Assembly: GCF_963665245.1 (NCBI RefSeq) | Contig: NZ_OY762269.1 | Span: 1,928,501-1,992,500, forward strand | Reading direction: 5' to 3' | DNA: 64,000 bases | From: an uncultured Paludibaculum sp. | GTDB taxonomy: Bacteria; Acidobacteriota; Terriglobia; Bryobacterales; Bryobacteraceae | In this document: positions 27,836 to 36,572 of the stretch, piece by piece | Position numbering within the stretch: the first letter of the stretch is position 1 | Layout: every line of letters starts with the position of its first letter | Notes under the pieces: generated by a model | What the model was told of the DNA's origin: nothing | The model's database searches: none | The model's input: the letters and a program-made list of their open reading frames with translations, nothing else | Made by a program: the position numbers and the translations under genes

Positions 27836-29206
27836 ATGATCGTAATGAAGTTTGGCGGCACCTCCGTGGAGAGCGCCGCGGCGATTGAACGGGTGGCGGG
27901 CATCATCCGCCCGCGCTTTGAGCAGCGGCCCCTGGTCGTCGTCTCCGCCATGGGCAAGACCACCAATAAGCTGCTGGCGGCGGCCGACAAAGCCGCGGCG
28001 GGCAACCTCGCCGACGCCCTGCGCGACGCCGAAGACCTCCGCGGATTCCACCATCGCGAAGCCGGACAGGTGATCCCCTCCGAAAGTTCGTCCGCCATGG
28101 AGATGGTGCTCGAAAACAACTTCGAGGCCCTCGAAACGACCTTGGAGGCCATCGCCACGGCAGGACACGTGACACCCGTCCTGTGGGACGAAATTTGCAG
28201 TTACGGCGAGCGCCTCTCTTCAGCCCTCGTCGCCCTGGCTCTCCCCGCCTTCGGCCTGCCTGCCGCGCATCTCGATGCCCGTTCCGTTCTCATCACCGAC
28301 AGCCGCCATACCCAGGCGCTGCCCCTCTACAGCCGGACCTACGCCCGCTTCAAGGAAAAGGCCGTGCCTCTGCTGCAAGGGCGCGTCGTCGTCATGGGCG
28401 GCTTCATTGGCGCCACCTCCGACGGAGTCACCACTACCCTCGGCCGCGGCGGCAGTGACTTCTCCGCCGCCATCGCCGGAGCCGGCATAGGAGCCGAAGA
28501 GATTCAGATCTGGACCGACGTCGACGGCATGCTCACCTGCGATCCGCGCGTCCTGCCCGGCGGCCATCTCGTCAAGAACATCTCCTTTGCCGAGGCCGCC
28601 GAACTCGCCTACTTCGGAGCCAAGGTCCTGCACCCCGCCACCGTTCAACCCGCCATCGAGAAGAACATTCCGGTGCGCATTCTCAATTCGCGGCGGCCCG
28701 ATGTCGCCGGCACGCTCATCGTGTCCGACAACGTCGAATGCCGCAACTCGGTAAAGTCCATCGCCTGCAAGTGCGACATCACCGTCGTCAACATCCGTAG
28801 CCTGCGCATGCTGATGGCGCACGGCTTCCTGCGCCGCATTTTTGAGGTGTTCGACCGCTACCGCACGCCTGTCGACATGGTTTCGACCTCCGAGGTTAGT
28901 GTTTCGCTGACCATCGATCACACGCAGTCCCTGGGCGATATCGAGGCCGAGCTTTCCAAGATCGCCGAGGTCACCGTTGTGCCCAATCAAGCCATCATCT
29001 GCCTCGTTGGCGACGCTCTCCGCGAGACCCCCGGCATCGCCAAGCGCATTTTCTCCGCGTTGGAGCAGGTCAACATCCGCATGATCAGCCAGGGCGCGTC
29101 GTTGCTCAATGTCAGCGTGGTCGTGGATGGCGCCGACCTGGTACGCGGCGTCGAAGCCCTGCACCGCGAGTTTTTCCGCGATCTGGATCCGGAGGTTTTT
29201 CAGTGA
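27836..29206 (+). CDS. lysC: Aspartate kinase with C-terminal ACT domains
   Basis: Phosphorylates aspartate, the first step of the pathway. The 456-residue chain has the kinase signature KFGGTSVESAAAIERV, GFIGATSDGVTTTLGRGGSDFSAA and WTDVDGMLTCDPRVLP, then two ACT regions (VVNIRSLRMLMAHGFLRRIFE and AIICLVGDALRETPGIAKRIFSAL), which normally mediate feedback inhibition by lysine or threonine. An ATG three codons in is an alternative start. The last bases overlap the GTG start of dapB, so the two are coupled. Confidence 0.95.
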   Translation: MIVMKFGGTSVESAAAIERVAGIIRPRFEQRPLVVVSAMGKTTNKLLAAADKAAAGNLADALRDAEDLRGFHHREAGQVIPSESSSAMEMVLENNFEALETTLEAIATAGHVTPVLWDEICSYGERLSSALVALALPAFGLPAAHLDARSVLITDSRHTQALPLYSRTYARFKEKAVPLLQGRVVVMGGFIGATSDGVTTTLGRGGSDFSAAIAGAGIGAEEIQIWTDVDGMLTCDPRVLPGGHLVKNISFAEAAELAYFGAKVLHPATVQPAIEKNIPVRILNSRRPDVAGTLIVSDNVECRNSVKSIACKCDITVVNIRSLRMLMAHGFLRRIFEVFDRYRTPVDMVSTSEVSVSLTIDHTQSLGDIEAELSKIAEVTVVPNQAIICLVGDALRETPGIAKRIFSALEQVNIRMISQGASLLNVSVVVDGADLVRGVEALHREFFRDLDPEVFQ

Positions 29207-29907
29207 AACTGGCTCTCATCGGCTACGGGAAAATGGGCAAGATGCTCGAGCGTCTCGCCCCGGAGTACGGCTTCGAGGTCACCCTCATCCTCGACATCCA
29301 CAACAACGTGAACGGAGCCGGCTTCACGGCGGAGAACTTCCGTGACGTCCACGCCGCCATCGAGTTCACGACGCCGGATGCGGTCGTCGGCAACCTGGAG
29401 AAGCTGGCGGTCCTGCGTGTGCCCACCGTCGCCGGCACCACCGGCTGGTTCGGCCAGCTCGATCACGTCCGGCAGCTTTTCGAAAACAACCACGCCGGCC
29501 TCGTCTACAGCCCCAACTACTCCATCGGCGTGAACATCTTCCAGCGCGTTGTGGCCGAGGCAGCCAGTTGGATGCGGCAGCAGCCCGGCTACGAGGCCTG
29601 GGCCTGGGAGATCCATCACAGTGCCAAGAAGGACGCGCCCTCCGGCACTCTGCTGAAGCTTGTCGAAGGCATGCGCGCCGCCGGCTACGACAAACACGTC
29701 GATGTCGCCAGCAACCGCGCCGGCACCGTACCCGGCACGCACGAGATCGGCTTCGACTCCGCCGCCGATACCATCACCCTGCGTCACACCGCCCGCAGCC
29801 GCGAGGGCTTCGCGCGCGGCGCCCTCCACGCCGCCAAGTGGATCTCCGGCAACAAGGGCGTCCACGAATTTAGTGAGATTCTGTTTTCGTCCGAACCTCA
29901 ATCGTAG
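29203..29907 (+). CDS. dapB: 4-Hydroxy-tetrahydrodipicolinate reductase
   Basis: Reduces the DapA product to tetrahydrodipicolinate. It has 234 residues with the nucleotide-binding start LALIGYGKMGKML, AIEFTTPDAV, VAGTTGW, SPNYSIGVNIF and the catalytic EIHHSAKKDAPSGT. It is slightly shorter than E. coli DapB (273), like the compact forms in several phyla. Translation starts at a GTG inside the lysC stop (GTGA). Confidence 0.95.
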   Translation: MKLALIGYGKMGKMLERLAPEYGFEVTLILDIHNNVNGAGFTAENFRDVHAAIEFTTPDAVVGNLEKLAVLRVPTVAGTTGWFGQLDHVRQLFENNHAGLVYSPNYSIGVNIFQRVVAEAASWMRQQPGYEAWAWEIHHSAKKDAPSGTLLKLVEGMRAAGYDKHVDVASNRAGTVPGTHEIGFDSAADTITLRHTARSREGFARGALHAAKWISGNKGVHEFSEILFSSEPQS

Positions 29908-29931
29908 AGAAGCGAATCGAAAGGAATAGAC

Positions 29932-30819
29932 ATGTCTCAGTTCCAAGGTTGCGGCACCGCGCTGGTGACGCCCTTTCACTCGGATCAAAGCCTGGATGAG
30001 GCCTCTCTGCGCAAGTTGGTTCGGCGGCAGATCGAGGCGGGCATCCATTTTCTCGTGCCCTGCGGCACTACCGGCGAAAGCCCCACACTCACTCACGCCG
30101 AGCACCTCCGCGTAGTCGAGATCACTCTCGAAGAGGCCAAGGGCAAGGTCCCCGTCCTCGCCGGAGCCGGCGGCTACAACACCGCCGAAGTCATCGCCCT
30201 TGCCAAGGAACTCCAGGCCCTCGGCGCCGACGGCCTCCTCTCCGTCACCCCCTACTACAACAAGCCCACGCAGGAAGGTCTCTACCAGCACTACAAGGCC
30301 ATCGCCGCGTCCGTGAAGCTGCCCATCGTCGTCTACAGTGTCGCCGGCCGCACCGGCGTCAATGTCGAGCCCGCCACCCTGCGCCGCCTGGCGGAAATCG
30401 ACAATATCGTGGGTGTCAAGGAGGCCAGCGGCAACATCGCCCAGATGGCGAATATCTGCGCCACCCTGCCCGAGACTTTCGACGTCCTCAGCGGCGACGA
30501 CGCCATCACCATCGCCCTCGCCGGTCTGGGCGGGAAAGGTATCATCTCCGTCGCCTCCAACGAAATCCCCGGAGTCATGGCCGGCATCGCCCAGCACTGC
30601 CTCAACGGCGATTTCGCCGCCGCCCGCGCCCTCCAGCGCCAGTGGCTCGCCCTCATGGAAGTCAACTTCATCGAATCGAACCCAATTCCCGTGAAGGCCG
30701 CCATGGCGCGCATGGGCCTGCTGGAGCCGGTCTGGCGGCTGCCGCTCGTGCCTCCGTCGGCCGCCGCCATGGCGAAGATCGAAGCCGTCCTAGGCGATAC
30801 CGGACTAATCACCAACTAG
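29932..30819 (+). CDS. dapA: 4-Hydroxy-tetrahydrodipicolinate synthase
   Basis: Condenses pyruvate with aspartate semialdehyde. The 295-residue TIM-barrel protein has PCGTTGESPTL, the catalytic tyrosine in VYSVAGRTG, the Schiff-base lysine in VGVKEASGN (Lys163) and DDAITIALAGLGGKG. The length and motifs are complete. It lies 24 bases after dapB with AGGAAT upstream of the ATG, and nine bases before dapD. Confidence 0.97.
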   Translation: MSQFQGCGTALVTPFHSDQSLDEASLRKLVRRQIEAGIHFLVPCGTTGESPTLTHAEHLRVVEITLEEAKGKVPVLAGAGGYNTAEVIALAKELQALGADGLLSVTPYYNKPTQEGLYQHYKAIAASVKLPIVVYSVAGRTGVNVEPATLRRLAEIDNIVGVKEASGNIAQMANICATLPETFDVLSGDDAITIALAGLGGKGIISVASNEIPGVMAGIAQHCLNGDFAAARALQRQWLALMEVNFIESNPIPVKAAMARMGLLEPVWRLPLVPPSAAAMAKIEAVLGDTGLITN

Positions 30820-30828
30820 GAGCCCCGC

Positions 30829-31665
30829 ATGCAAAATGGAATCGAAACGCTGTTCGACAATCCCCCTGCCTCCTATGCCCCCGCCGATCACGGCCTCTTT
30901 GCCCGCTTCAAGGACGCCCTCAACGAAGGTGTCATCCGCGCGGCCGAGCCCGACCCCTCCACCCCCAGCGGTTGGCGCGTCAACGGCTGGGTGAAGAAGG
31001 GTATTCTCATCGGTTTCCGCATGGGCGCCATCGTCGACATGTCCATCGACACGGCCCGCCAGCCCTGGTTCGACAAGGCGACTTACCCGGTCCGCAAAAT
31101 CGCCGTGAACAGCGGTGTCCGCATCGTACCGGGCGGCAGTTCCATCCGCGACGGCTGCTATCTGGGCCGCGGAGTCACCTGCATGCCGCCCATGTACATC
31201 AACGTCGGTGCGTACGTCGGCGATGGCACCATGGTCGACTCCCACGCCCTTATCGGATCCTGCGCGCAGATCGGACGCAGTTGCCACATCTCGGCGGCCG
31301 CTCAGATCGGCGGAGTCCTCGAGCCAGTCGGCGCACTCCCCGTAGTTATTGAGGACGAAGTCCTGGTTGGTGGCAATACCGGAGTCTACGAAGGCACCGT
31401 TGTGAAGAGCCGCGCCGTCCTCGGCACCGGAGTCATCCTCAATCGCTCCACGCCCATCTACGACCTGGTGAAAGGCGAAGTCTACGCGGCCACCGATGAC
31501 GAACCGCTAGTTGTGCCGGAGAAAGCCGTAGTCGTGTCCGGATCCCGCGCTGTCACGCGCGGCAAGGGCCAGGAGTGGGGCATCTCCCTCTACACGCCGG
31601 TCATCGTGAAGTACCGCGACTCGAAGACCGACGAGAAGATCCGCCTCGAAGACTATCTTCGATAG
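30829..31665 (+). CDS. dapD: Tetrahydrodipicolinate N-succinyltransferase
   Basis: Succinylates tetrahydrodipicolinate, committing the pathway to the succinylase branch that the M20 gene would complete. The 278-residue protein has the family start and a left-handed beta-helix with hexapeptide turns (VRIVPGGSSIRDGCYLGRGVTCMPP, YVGDGTMVDSHALIGSCAQIG, EDEVLVGGNTGVYEG). AGGAG precedes the ATG. The final 65 bases overlap the convergent glycosyltransferase gene. No dapC or dapF gene is present in this window. Confidence 0.96.
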   Translation: MQNGIETLFDNPPASYAPADHGLFARFKDALNEGVIRAAEPDPSTPSGWRVNGWVKKGILIGFRMGAIVDMSIDTARQPWFDKATYPVRKIAVNSGVRIVPGGSSIRDGCYLGRGVTCMPPMYINVGAYVGDGTMVDSHALIGSCAQIGRSCHISAAAQIGGVLEPVGALPVVIEDEVLVGGNTGVYEGTVVKSRAVLGTGVILNRSTPIYDLVKGEVYAATDDEPLVVPEKAVVVSGSRAVTRGKGQEWGISLYTPVIVKYRDSKTDEKIRLEDYLR

Positions 31666-32704
31666 CCGCCAGCGTCTGTTCCGCCGCGCGTTGCCACGTA
31701 AATGGGGCGGCGCGCAGCGGGCCATCCGTCGGCGCCTCCCCCCGCACCAGCCTGCGCATCGCGTCCAGAATCGCCTCGTCACTCTCCGGATCGAACAGCA
31801 GCGCGGCCCCGCCCGTCAGCGTCCTCAGCGGTTCAATAGCCCCGCAAGCCACGGGCACGCCCGCAGCCATTGCCTCCAGCACCGGCATGCCGAATCCTTC
31901 GAAGCGCGACGGGTAAATGAACCCGGTCGCCCGCCGGAACAGCTCGTATAGTTCAGCCCGCGGCACCCAGCCCTTCAACTCAACGAAAGCCTCCAGGCCC
32001 AGTGCCCGAACCAGTCCCTCCACCTCTCCGGTGACGAAGCCCTTCACGCCGGTCAGCACTAGCTTCAAGCCAGGCCGTTCCTTCGCCAGTCTCTGAAACG
32101 CCCGCAACAGCCGGTCGTGGTTCTTGTGCGGATGCGTCGTCGACGCGCAAAGCAGATACCCACCGTCCTCGCGCCGCGCCGCCAGTTCGAAGAACTCCGG
32201 CTCCACCCCGTGGTGCACTACCGAGATCCGATCCGGATCCAGTCTGTAGTACTTCAGCAGGTCGTCACGAGTCGCCTCGCTCACCGCAACCAACCGCCGC
32301 GAACGATGCGCCGAGGCCCACAGCAGGAACCGCCAGAACGGCAGATCGAACCAGCGGAAGAACTCCGGATGACGCTTGTGCTGCAGATCATGGAACACCG
32401 TCACCTGGGGAACCCCGCACAGCAGCGGAGCCGTGAAGCCGGGGTTCAGCAGCACGTCGATGCCATGCCGCCTCACCTCAGCCGGGAACTTAAACTGCTC
32501 ATACAGGATGCGCTGCGGCCGGCTCACGGCCCGCACCGGCAGTTCCACCGTGTGGCCACCCAGCCGACCTGTCTCGCGGTTGGTGAACACCACGATCTCG
32601 TGCCCTGGGATCCGCTCCATCGCCTCCAGCAACCGCCGCAGGTAGATCTCCGTACCGCCGACGCCGCCGGGGATCAGATACAGAGCATTCACCCCGATGC
32701 GCAC
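31601..32704 (-). CDS. GT4-family glycosyltransferase
   Basis: A cytoplasmic or membrane-associated GT-B retaining transferase of 367 residues. It has the glycine-rich N-terminal loop (NALYLIPGGVGGTEIYLRRL), VTVFHDLQHKRHPEFF, AVSEATRDDLL, the second-domain TTHPHKNHDRLLRAF and the sugar-nucleotide motif PSRFEGFGMPVLEAMAAGVPV. Start is the GTG at 32704. It is the last gene of a five-gene minus-strand operon of envelope-glycan genes. Its serine/arginine-rich tail (RGGSSRRSSSRGTSR) is encoded in the 65 bases that overlap dapD and is probably not conserved. Confidence 0.92.
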   Translation of the reverse strand: MRIGVNALYLIPGGVGGTEIYLRRLLEAMERIPGHEIVVFTNRETGRLGGHTVELPVRAVSRPQRILYEQFKFPAEVRRHGIDVLLNPGFTAPLLCGVPQVTVFHDLQHKRHPEFFRWFDLPFWRFLLWASAHRSRRLVAVSEATRDDLLKYYRLDPDRISVVHHGVEPEFFELAARREDGGYLLCASTTHPHKNHDRLLRAFQRLAKERPGLKLVLTGVKGFVTGEVEGLVRALGLEAFVELKGWVPRAELYELFRRATGFIYPSRFEGFGMPVLEAMAAGVPVACGAIEPLRTLTGGAALLFDPESDEAILDAMRRLVRGEAPTDGPLRAAPFTWQRAAEQTLAAIEDSLRGGSSRRSSSRGTSR

Positions 32705-32711
32705 GCCGACG

Positions 32712-34439
32712 CTACTTCCTGCCCAGGGCGTTCATGGCCGCGGTCCTGCCCTGTTGCGCCGCCGGATTCGTGCCATCCAGCCTCAGTGCCTGTTCGAAAT
32801 CCTCCAGCGCGCGCGCCGGTTGGCCCGTTGTGAAGTACACATTGCCTCTGTACACGTAGGCCATCACGTCGCCCCTGTTCAATTGCAGCGCATGATTCAG
32901 CGCATCCAGAGCCAACTCGGGCTGATTGCGCTTCCCGTAAATCATGCCCATTGTCGACCAGGCGTTCGACTTGTTCTCCACCTTCGTTGCTTCCTGCAAC
33001 CGGGCAATGGCGTTGGGGACGTCGTTCGCGCAATCCAGCGCCAACGCCCAATCCACCAGCAGCCGGTAGTCCGGCTTCCGCAATCGGGAAGCCGCCTGGA
33101 AGTACTCCACGGACTTCGAGCACTCGCCCTTTTCGTAGTAGGAGAACGCCAGTTGGAACTGCGCCCGGTAGTTCTGTGGATTCGCTTTGACCGATTCCAC
33201 CCACATCGCCTGCGTGCTGGCGTAAAGATCGCTCCGGAACATGGTCAACAGCGCCAACGCCGCCGCAACTGCCCCCAGCGCGGCTCTTCTGCCTGTGTTC
33301 AACGTCCACCGCGACACGAACTCGCACACGATCAGCAGCAACCCAAGGGACGCGAAGTAGACGCGGCGTTCCACCAGCGGATCCTCGATGGGCAGAATCG
33401 ACGACGTCGGCGTCAGCAGCACAAAAAACGTGAGCAGCCCCAACGAGGCCAGCGGATACTGCTTGCGCCACCAGAAAGCCGCGCTAACCGCTGCCACGAT
33501 AGCCACCAACCCCAGCCAGGACAGCGCGTCGCCTGGAGCTTTCACGATCGCAAAGCCATGATCCAGATTCTGGCCGTACGGCAGTGCGAACAATCGCACG
33601 TAAACCCAAACCACCTGGAACTGCGTGAACAGGTAGTCCAGTGGGGTGAACGGAAGCGCCGACCCGACCGTACCCTCCCTGCTTGCCAACCGGTACACGA
33701 ACGAACCCACCGCCGCTCCGCCGGCCAGCAACGGCACATACAGCCGCCAGTTCCTGGCCACGCCCGCCAGCGAGAAACCCGATGAGAAGTACCAGTCCGT
33801 CAACACCAACACGCCCACCATGGCCACGGCCGTTTCCTTGCTAAGCGTTCCCAAACCAAGCAGCGCCATCACCGCAATCGCCCGGGCCCACGACACAGCC
33901 GCCTCAGCGCGCCGCAGAAACACCAGCAACGCCGAGAGGCTGAAGAACACGCTCAGCACTTCGCTACGGCTGGCGATATAGGCCACAGCTTCGGTATGCA
34001 GTGGATGCAGCAGGAACACCGCCGCGCCGAAGCCCGCGCTCACGGTCACACCCTGCCCGGCACGCCCGGCCCGTTCCATCAGGCTCTTCAGGATGAAGTA
34101 CACCAGCAGCGCATTCGCCACATGCAGCAGGAAGTTCTCCAGATGGTACGGCGTGGTGTTCGCCGCCCACATGTCCTTGTCAGCCAGCAGGCTGATGTTG
34201 GTCAGCGCGCGGACCCCGCGACGCAGGTACGCCGTATAGTTGCTGCCCCCGTCCTGGCTCAACATGGGCAGGTTCAAATCGTCAAAAAGAAACGGCCCGT
34301 TCAGAGCGGGAAAGTAGGCGATCAGCGCCAATATCGCTGCGCCCACGGGCGCCCACCAGGGCAATCCCGTTGTCTGCGCACTCTTCACCGCGGGTGCCGC
34401 GCTCGGCCGGTTCTCAGGGGTTCGCTTGCTGTTCTTCAT
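32712..34439 (-). CDS. TMTC-like membrane protein: GT-C-type N-terminus with C-terminal TPR repeats
   Basis: The 575-residue protein has about ten membrane spans in its first 400 residues. The first outer loop contains FLFDDLN and a later loop HPLHTEAVAYIASRSE and LSKETAVAM, which match the polytopic GT-C fold of TMTC/O-mannosyltransferase-like proteins. The last 150 residues are tetratricopeptide repeats (AQFQLAFSYYEKGECSKSVEYFQAA, GMIYGKRNQPELALDALNHAL, YVYRGNVYFTTGQPARALEDFEQAL). A lipid-linked sugar transfer role is plausible but not shown. It overlaps the DUF2304 gene by 26 bases and ends seven bases before the GT4 gene. Confidence 0.8.
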   Translation of the reverse strand: MKNSKRTPENRPSAAPAVKSAQTTGLPWWAPVGAAILALIAYFPALNGPFLFDDLNLPMLSQDGGSNYTAYLRRGVRALTNISLLADKDMWAANTTPYHLENFLLHVANALLVYFILKSLMERAGRAGQGVTVSAGFGAAVFLLHPLHTEAVAYIASRSEVLSVFFSLSALLVFLRRAEAAVSWARAIAVMALLGLGTLSKETAVAMVGVLVLTDWYFSSGFSLAGVARNWRLYVPLLAGGAAVGSFVYRLASREGTVGSALPFTPLDYLFTQFQVVWVYVRLFALPYGQNLDHGFAIVKAPGDALSWLGLVAIVAAVSAAFWWRKQYPLASLGLLTFFVLLTPTSSILPIEDPLVERRVYFASLGLLLIVCEFVSRWTLNTGRRAALGAVAAALALLTMFRSDLYASTQAMWVESVKANPQNYRAQFQLAFSYYEKGECSKSVEYFQAASRLRKPDYRLLVDWALALDCANDVPNAIARLQEATKVENKSNAWSTMGMIYGKRNQPELALDALNHALQLNRGDVMAYVYRGNVYFTTGQPARALEDFEQALRLDGTNPAAQQGRTAAMNALGRK

Positions 34440-34776
34440 CTCGTCGCTGCAGTTTGTATTCGAGAATCGCCACCCGCTGGGTGAGCGTGATGTTCATGTC
34501 TTTCAGTTCCGAGATGGCGCGGGAGAAGCGGTAGAAAACGCCCAGAAACACGATCAGGATCACAAACAACAGCGTGATCGCCGGTTCCCGCAGACCCAGG
34601 AAATTGGACAGCTGCACCAGCAGCGGCCCGCAGCGCGAAAGCGCGATCATCGCCGCCGCCGCCGCCAGCCAGCTCACCGAATGCTCCACCCGGATGTGCT
34701 CGCGCCGCAGCGATCGCAGGACGATCACCATCAGCAGCACTCCGAGACCAGCCAGCATGTTCAACAGCAGATCCAT
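34414..34776 (-). CDS. DUF2304 small membrane protein
   Basis: A 120-residue protein with three hydrophobic segments and a C-terminal helical, coiled-coil-like tail (LKDMNITLTQRVAILEYKLQRRDEE). The layout and position beside a DPM1-type GT2 match DUF2304, whose members usually sit next to polyprenyl-phosphate sugar transferases and may act as partners. It lies six bases after the GT2 gene and overlaps the TMTC-like gene by 26 bases. Confidence 0.8.
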   Translation of the reverse strand: MDLLLNMLAGLGVLLMVIVLRSLRREHIRVEHSVSWLAAAAAMIALSRCGPLLVQLSNFLGLREPAITLLFVILIVFLGVFYRFSRAISELKDMNITLTQRVAILEYKLQRRDEEQQANP

Positions 34777-34782
34777 CGCCGG

Positions 34783-35508
34783 TTAGCCCTGGCCCTTTCT
34801 CGGGCGCCCGTCAAAACGCAGGATGTTCACGAACACCCCCAACAGGACATGAATCACGTAATAGACGGATTTTAGCGCCGTGATCGAGCTCCGGCCCGCC
34901 ATCCGCTTCCGCATCCGGCATGGCACCTCTTCGAAACGGAACCGCCGCCGCTGCAGCACCACCAGCGTCTCAATCTCCGGATACTCCAGCGGAAAGCTCG
35001 CGCTGAACACGGCCAGTGCCCTCTCATTCACGGCCACAAACCCTGATGTCGGATCCGTCACCGGCCGTCCCAGAATCGGCCGCAGCAGCAGCCGGAAGAA
35101 GTGGATCCCGATCTTTCGCACGATGTGAGTCTGCAACCCGCCGGACTCTTTCGCCCGCACCCCAATCACCATCTCGCAGCCCGTCGACCGCAACCGGTCC
35201 AGCAGCCGCCCGATGTCGCTTGGATCATGCTGCCCGTCGCCGTCAATGCGGACCACCGTGTCGTATCCTTCTTCGAACGCCAGTTTGTAGGCCGCCTGGA
35301 CACATCCGCCCAAACCCAGATGGCAGGGCAATTGCAGCACACGCGCACCGGCCACCAGCGCCCGGTCCACTGTGGCGTCCCGAGAACAGTCATCGGCCAC
35401 CAGAATCTGGAGGTTCGGATACGTCTGGCGTACCTCCGTCACTACGCTTCCAATCGCACCCTCTTCGTTGAAGGCCGGGATGACCAGAAGTGTGCGCGAA
35501 TCACTCAC
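34783..35508 (-). CDS. GT2-family glycosyltransferase, DPM1/polyprenyl-phosphate type
   Basis: Predicted to transfer a sugar from a nucleotide sugar to a polyprenyl phosphate at the inner membrane. It has 241 residues from the GTG at 35508, with LLVIPAFNEEGAIGSVV, ILVADDCSRDATVD, the metal-binding region VRIDGDGQHDPSDIGRLL, and TDPTSGFVAVN. A hydrophobic C-terminal segment (SVYYVIHVLLGVFVNIL) suggests membrane association. The start shares GTGA with the stop of the upstream GT2 gene. The open frame extends to 35931, but only into shadow sequence. Confidence 0.92.
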   Translation of the reverse strand: MSDSRTLLVIPAFNEEGAIGSVVTEVRQTYPNLQILVADDCSRDATVDRALVAGARVLQLPCHLGLGGCVQAAYKLAFEEGYDTVVRIDGDGQHDPSDIGRLLDRLRSTGCEMVIGVRAKESGGLQTHIVRKIGIHFFRLLLRPILGRPVTDPTSGFVAVNERALAVFSASFPLEYPEIETLVVLQRRRFRFEEVPCRMRKRMAGRSSITALKSVYYVIHVLLGVFVNILRFDGRPRKGQG

Positions 35509-36518
35509 AGCGAGGCCACCGCCCTCACGGAAATGGAATGGCGCTTCAGCAGATCCCCAAACTCGGCGCTGGTCAACCGTCGCGTGGCGGCGATGTGCGC
35601 CCTTTGCCTCAGCAGGGAAGGCAAGTGAAGCAGCACGTCGATGTGCGCCTTCAACACCAGCCACGGCAACTGCAACCCGCTGCCGCCGCCGGTCCGGAAC
35701 TCCGCGGCCTTGCCACTGCCCGCAAACAAGTCGACCAGGTGCCAGAAATACCGGAGCGTGGCATGGAAGGGCGCCAGCAGCAGGCTGCTCAGTGGGAAAC
35801 AACGTACAGCCAGCCGCAGACGATTCCGCTCCACAAACCAGGCTTTCCGGGCCGAAGCCGCGCCACTGCTCTGCGAATAGGCGTGGTCCACCACGGCGGT
35901 AGGCACATAGACGCAGGTCCAGCCCGCCCACCGGCCACGCAATCCCAAATCCGTGTCTTCGCAGTACAGAAAGAAGTCCTCTTCAAACAACCCGACTTCG
36001 TCGAGCATCTCACGACGATACAGCGCCGCGCAGCCGCTCGGCAGCAGCGCTTCGCCTGGCTCCGCAAACCCATCGGCCGGCGTCCCGTGACCCCGTTGCT
36101 TCGAGCTCCCGTCGCCGGCGATCAGCATACCAGCCGAATCCAGCCGCCCGGTACCTGTCAGCCGGATACGGGCCGCGGCCATTCCGGCGCGCGGATCGCC
36201 ATCCAGTGCCTTCACCATCTCTTCCAGCCATTGCGGATCCGCCACCGCGTCATCATTCAGCACGGCCAGATACTGCGACGGAACCAGCCGGAACCCCTGG
36301 TTCACCGCCGCGCCAAAGCCCAGGTTCGCCTTGTTTTCGATCAGCCGGAACCGGTGCCGCGCCGCGCCCAGCCCGTGTATGCGCCCGCACCCGCTGTTGT
36401 CCACCACCACCACCTCAACTCCTGGCAGCGTTTGAGCTTCCAGCGAAGCCAGGCAATCCAGCAGCCGGCGGTCTCCCGCCAGAGTGGGCACGACAACCGT
36501 GACGCGAACTGACTGCAA
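35505..36518 (-). CDS. GT2-family glycosyltransferase, rhamnosyltransferase-like
   Basis: A 337-residue GT-A transferase with VTVVVPTLAGDRRLLDCLASLEAQ, VVVVDNSG, NLGFGAAVNQGF, the DXD-like LNDDAVADPQWLEEM, and YCEDTDLGLRGRWAGW. This resembles the WbbL/rhamnosyl group that elongates surface polysaccharide. The frame starts at a TTG (36518) with no strong ribosome-binding site. It is the first gene of the five-gene glycan operon and is divergent from the MetE-like gene, 54 bases away. Confidence 0.9.
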   Translation of the reverse strand: MQSVRVTVVVPTLAGDRRLLDCLASLEAQTLPGVEVVVVDNSGCGRIHGLGAARHRFRLIENKANLGFGAAVNQGFRLVPSQYLAVLNDDAVADPQWLEEMVKALDGDPRAGMAAARIRLTGTGRLDSAGMLIAGDGSSKQRGHGTPADGFAEPGEALLPSGCAALYRREMLDEVGLFEEDFFLYCEDTDLGLRGRWAGWTCVYVPTAVVDHAYSQSSGAASARKAWFVERNRLRLAVRCFPLSSLLLAPFHATLRYFWHLVDLFAGSGKAAEFRTGGGSGLQLPWLVLKAHIDVLLHLPSLLRQRAHIAATRRLTSAEFGDLLKRHSISVRAVASL

Positions 36519-36572
36519 ATAATAATTCTACGCGAAAGGGGGAAGACGATTCCTCGGGATACAATACGTCAA

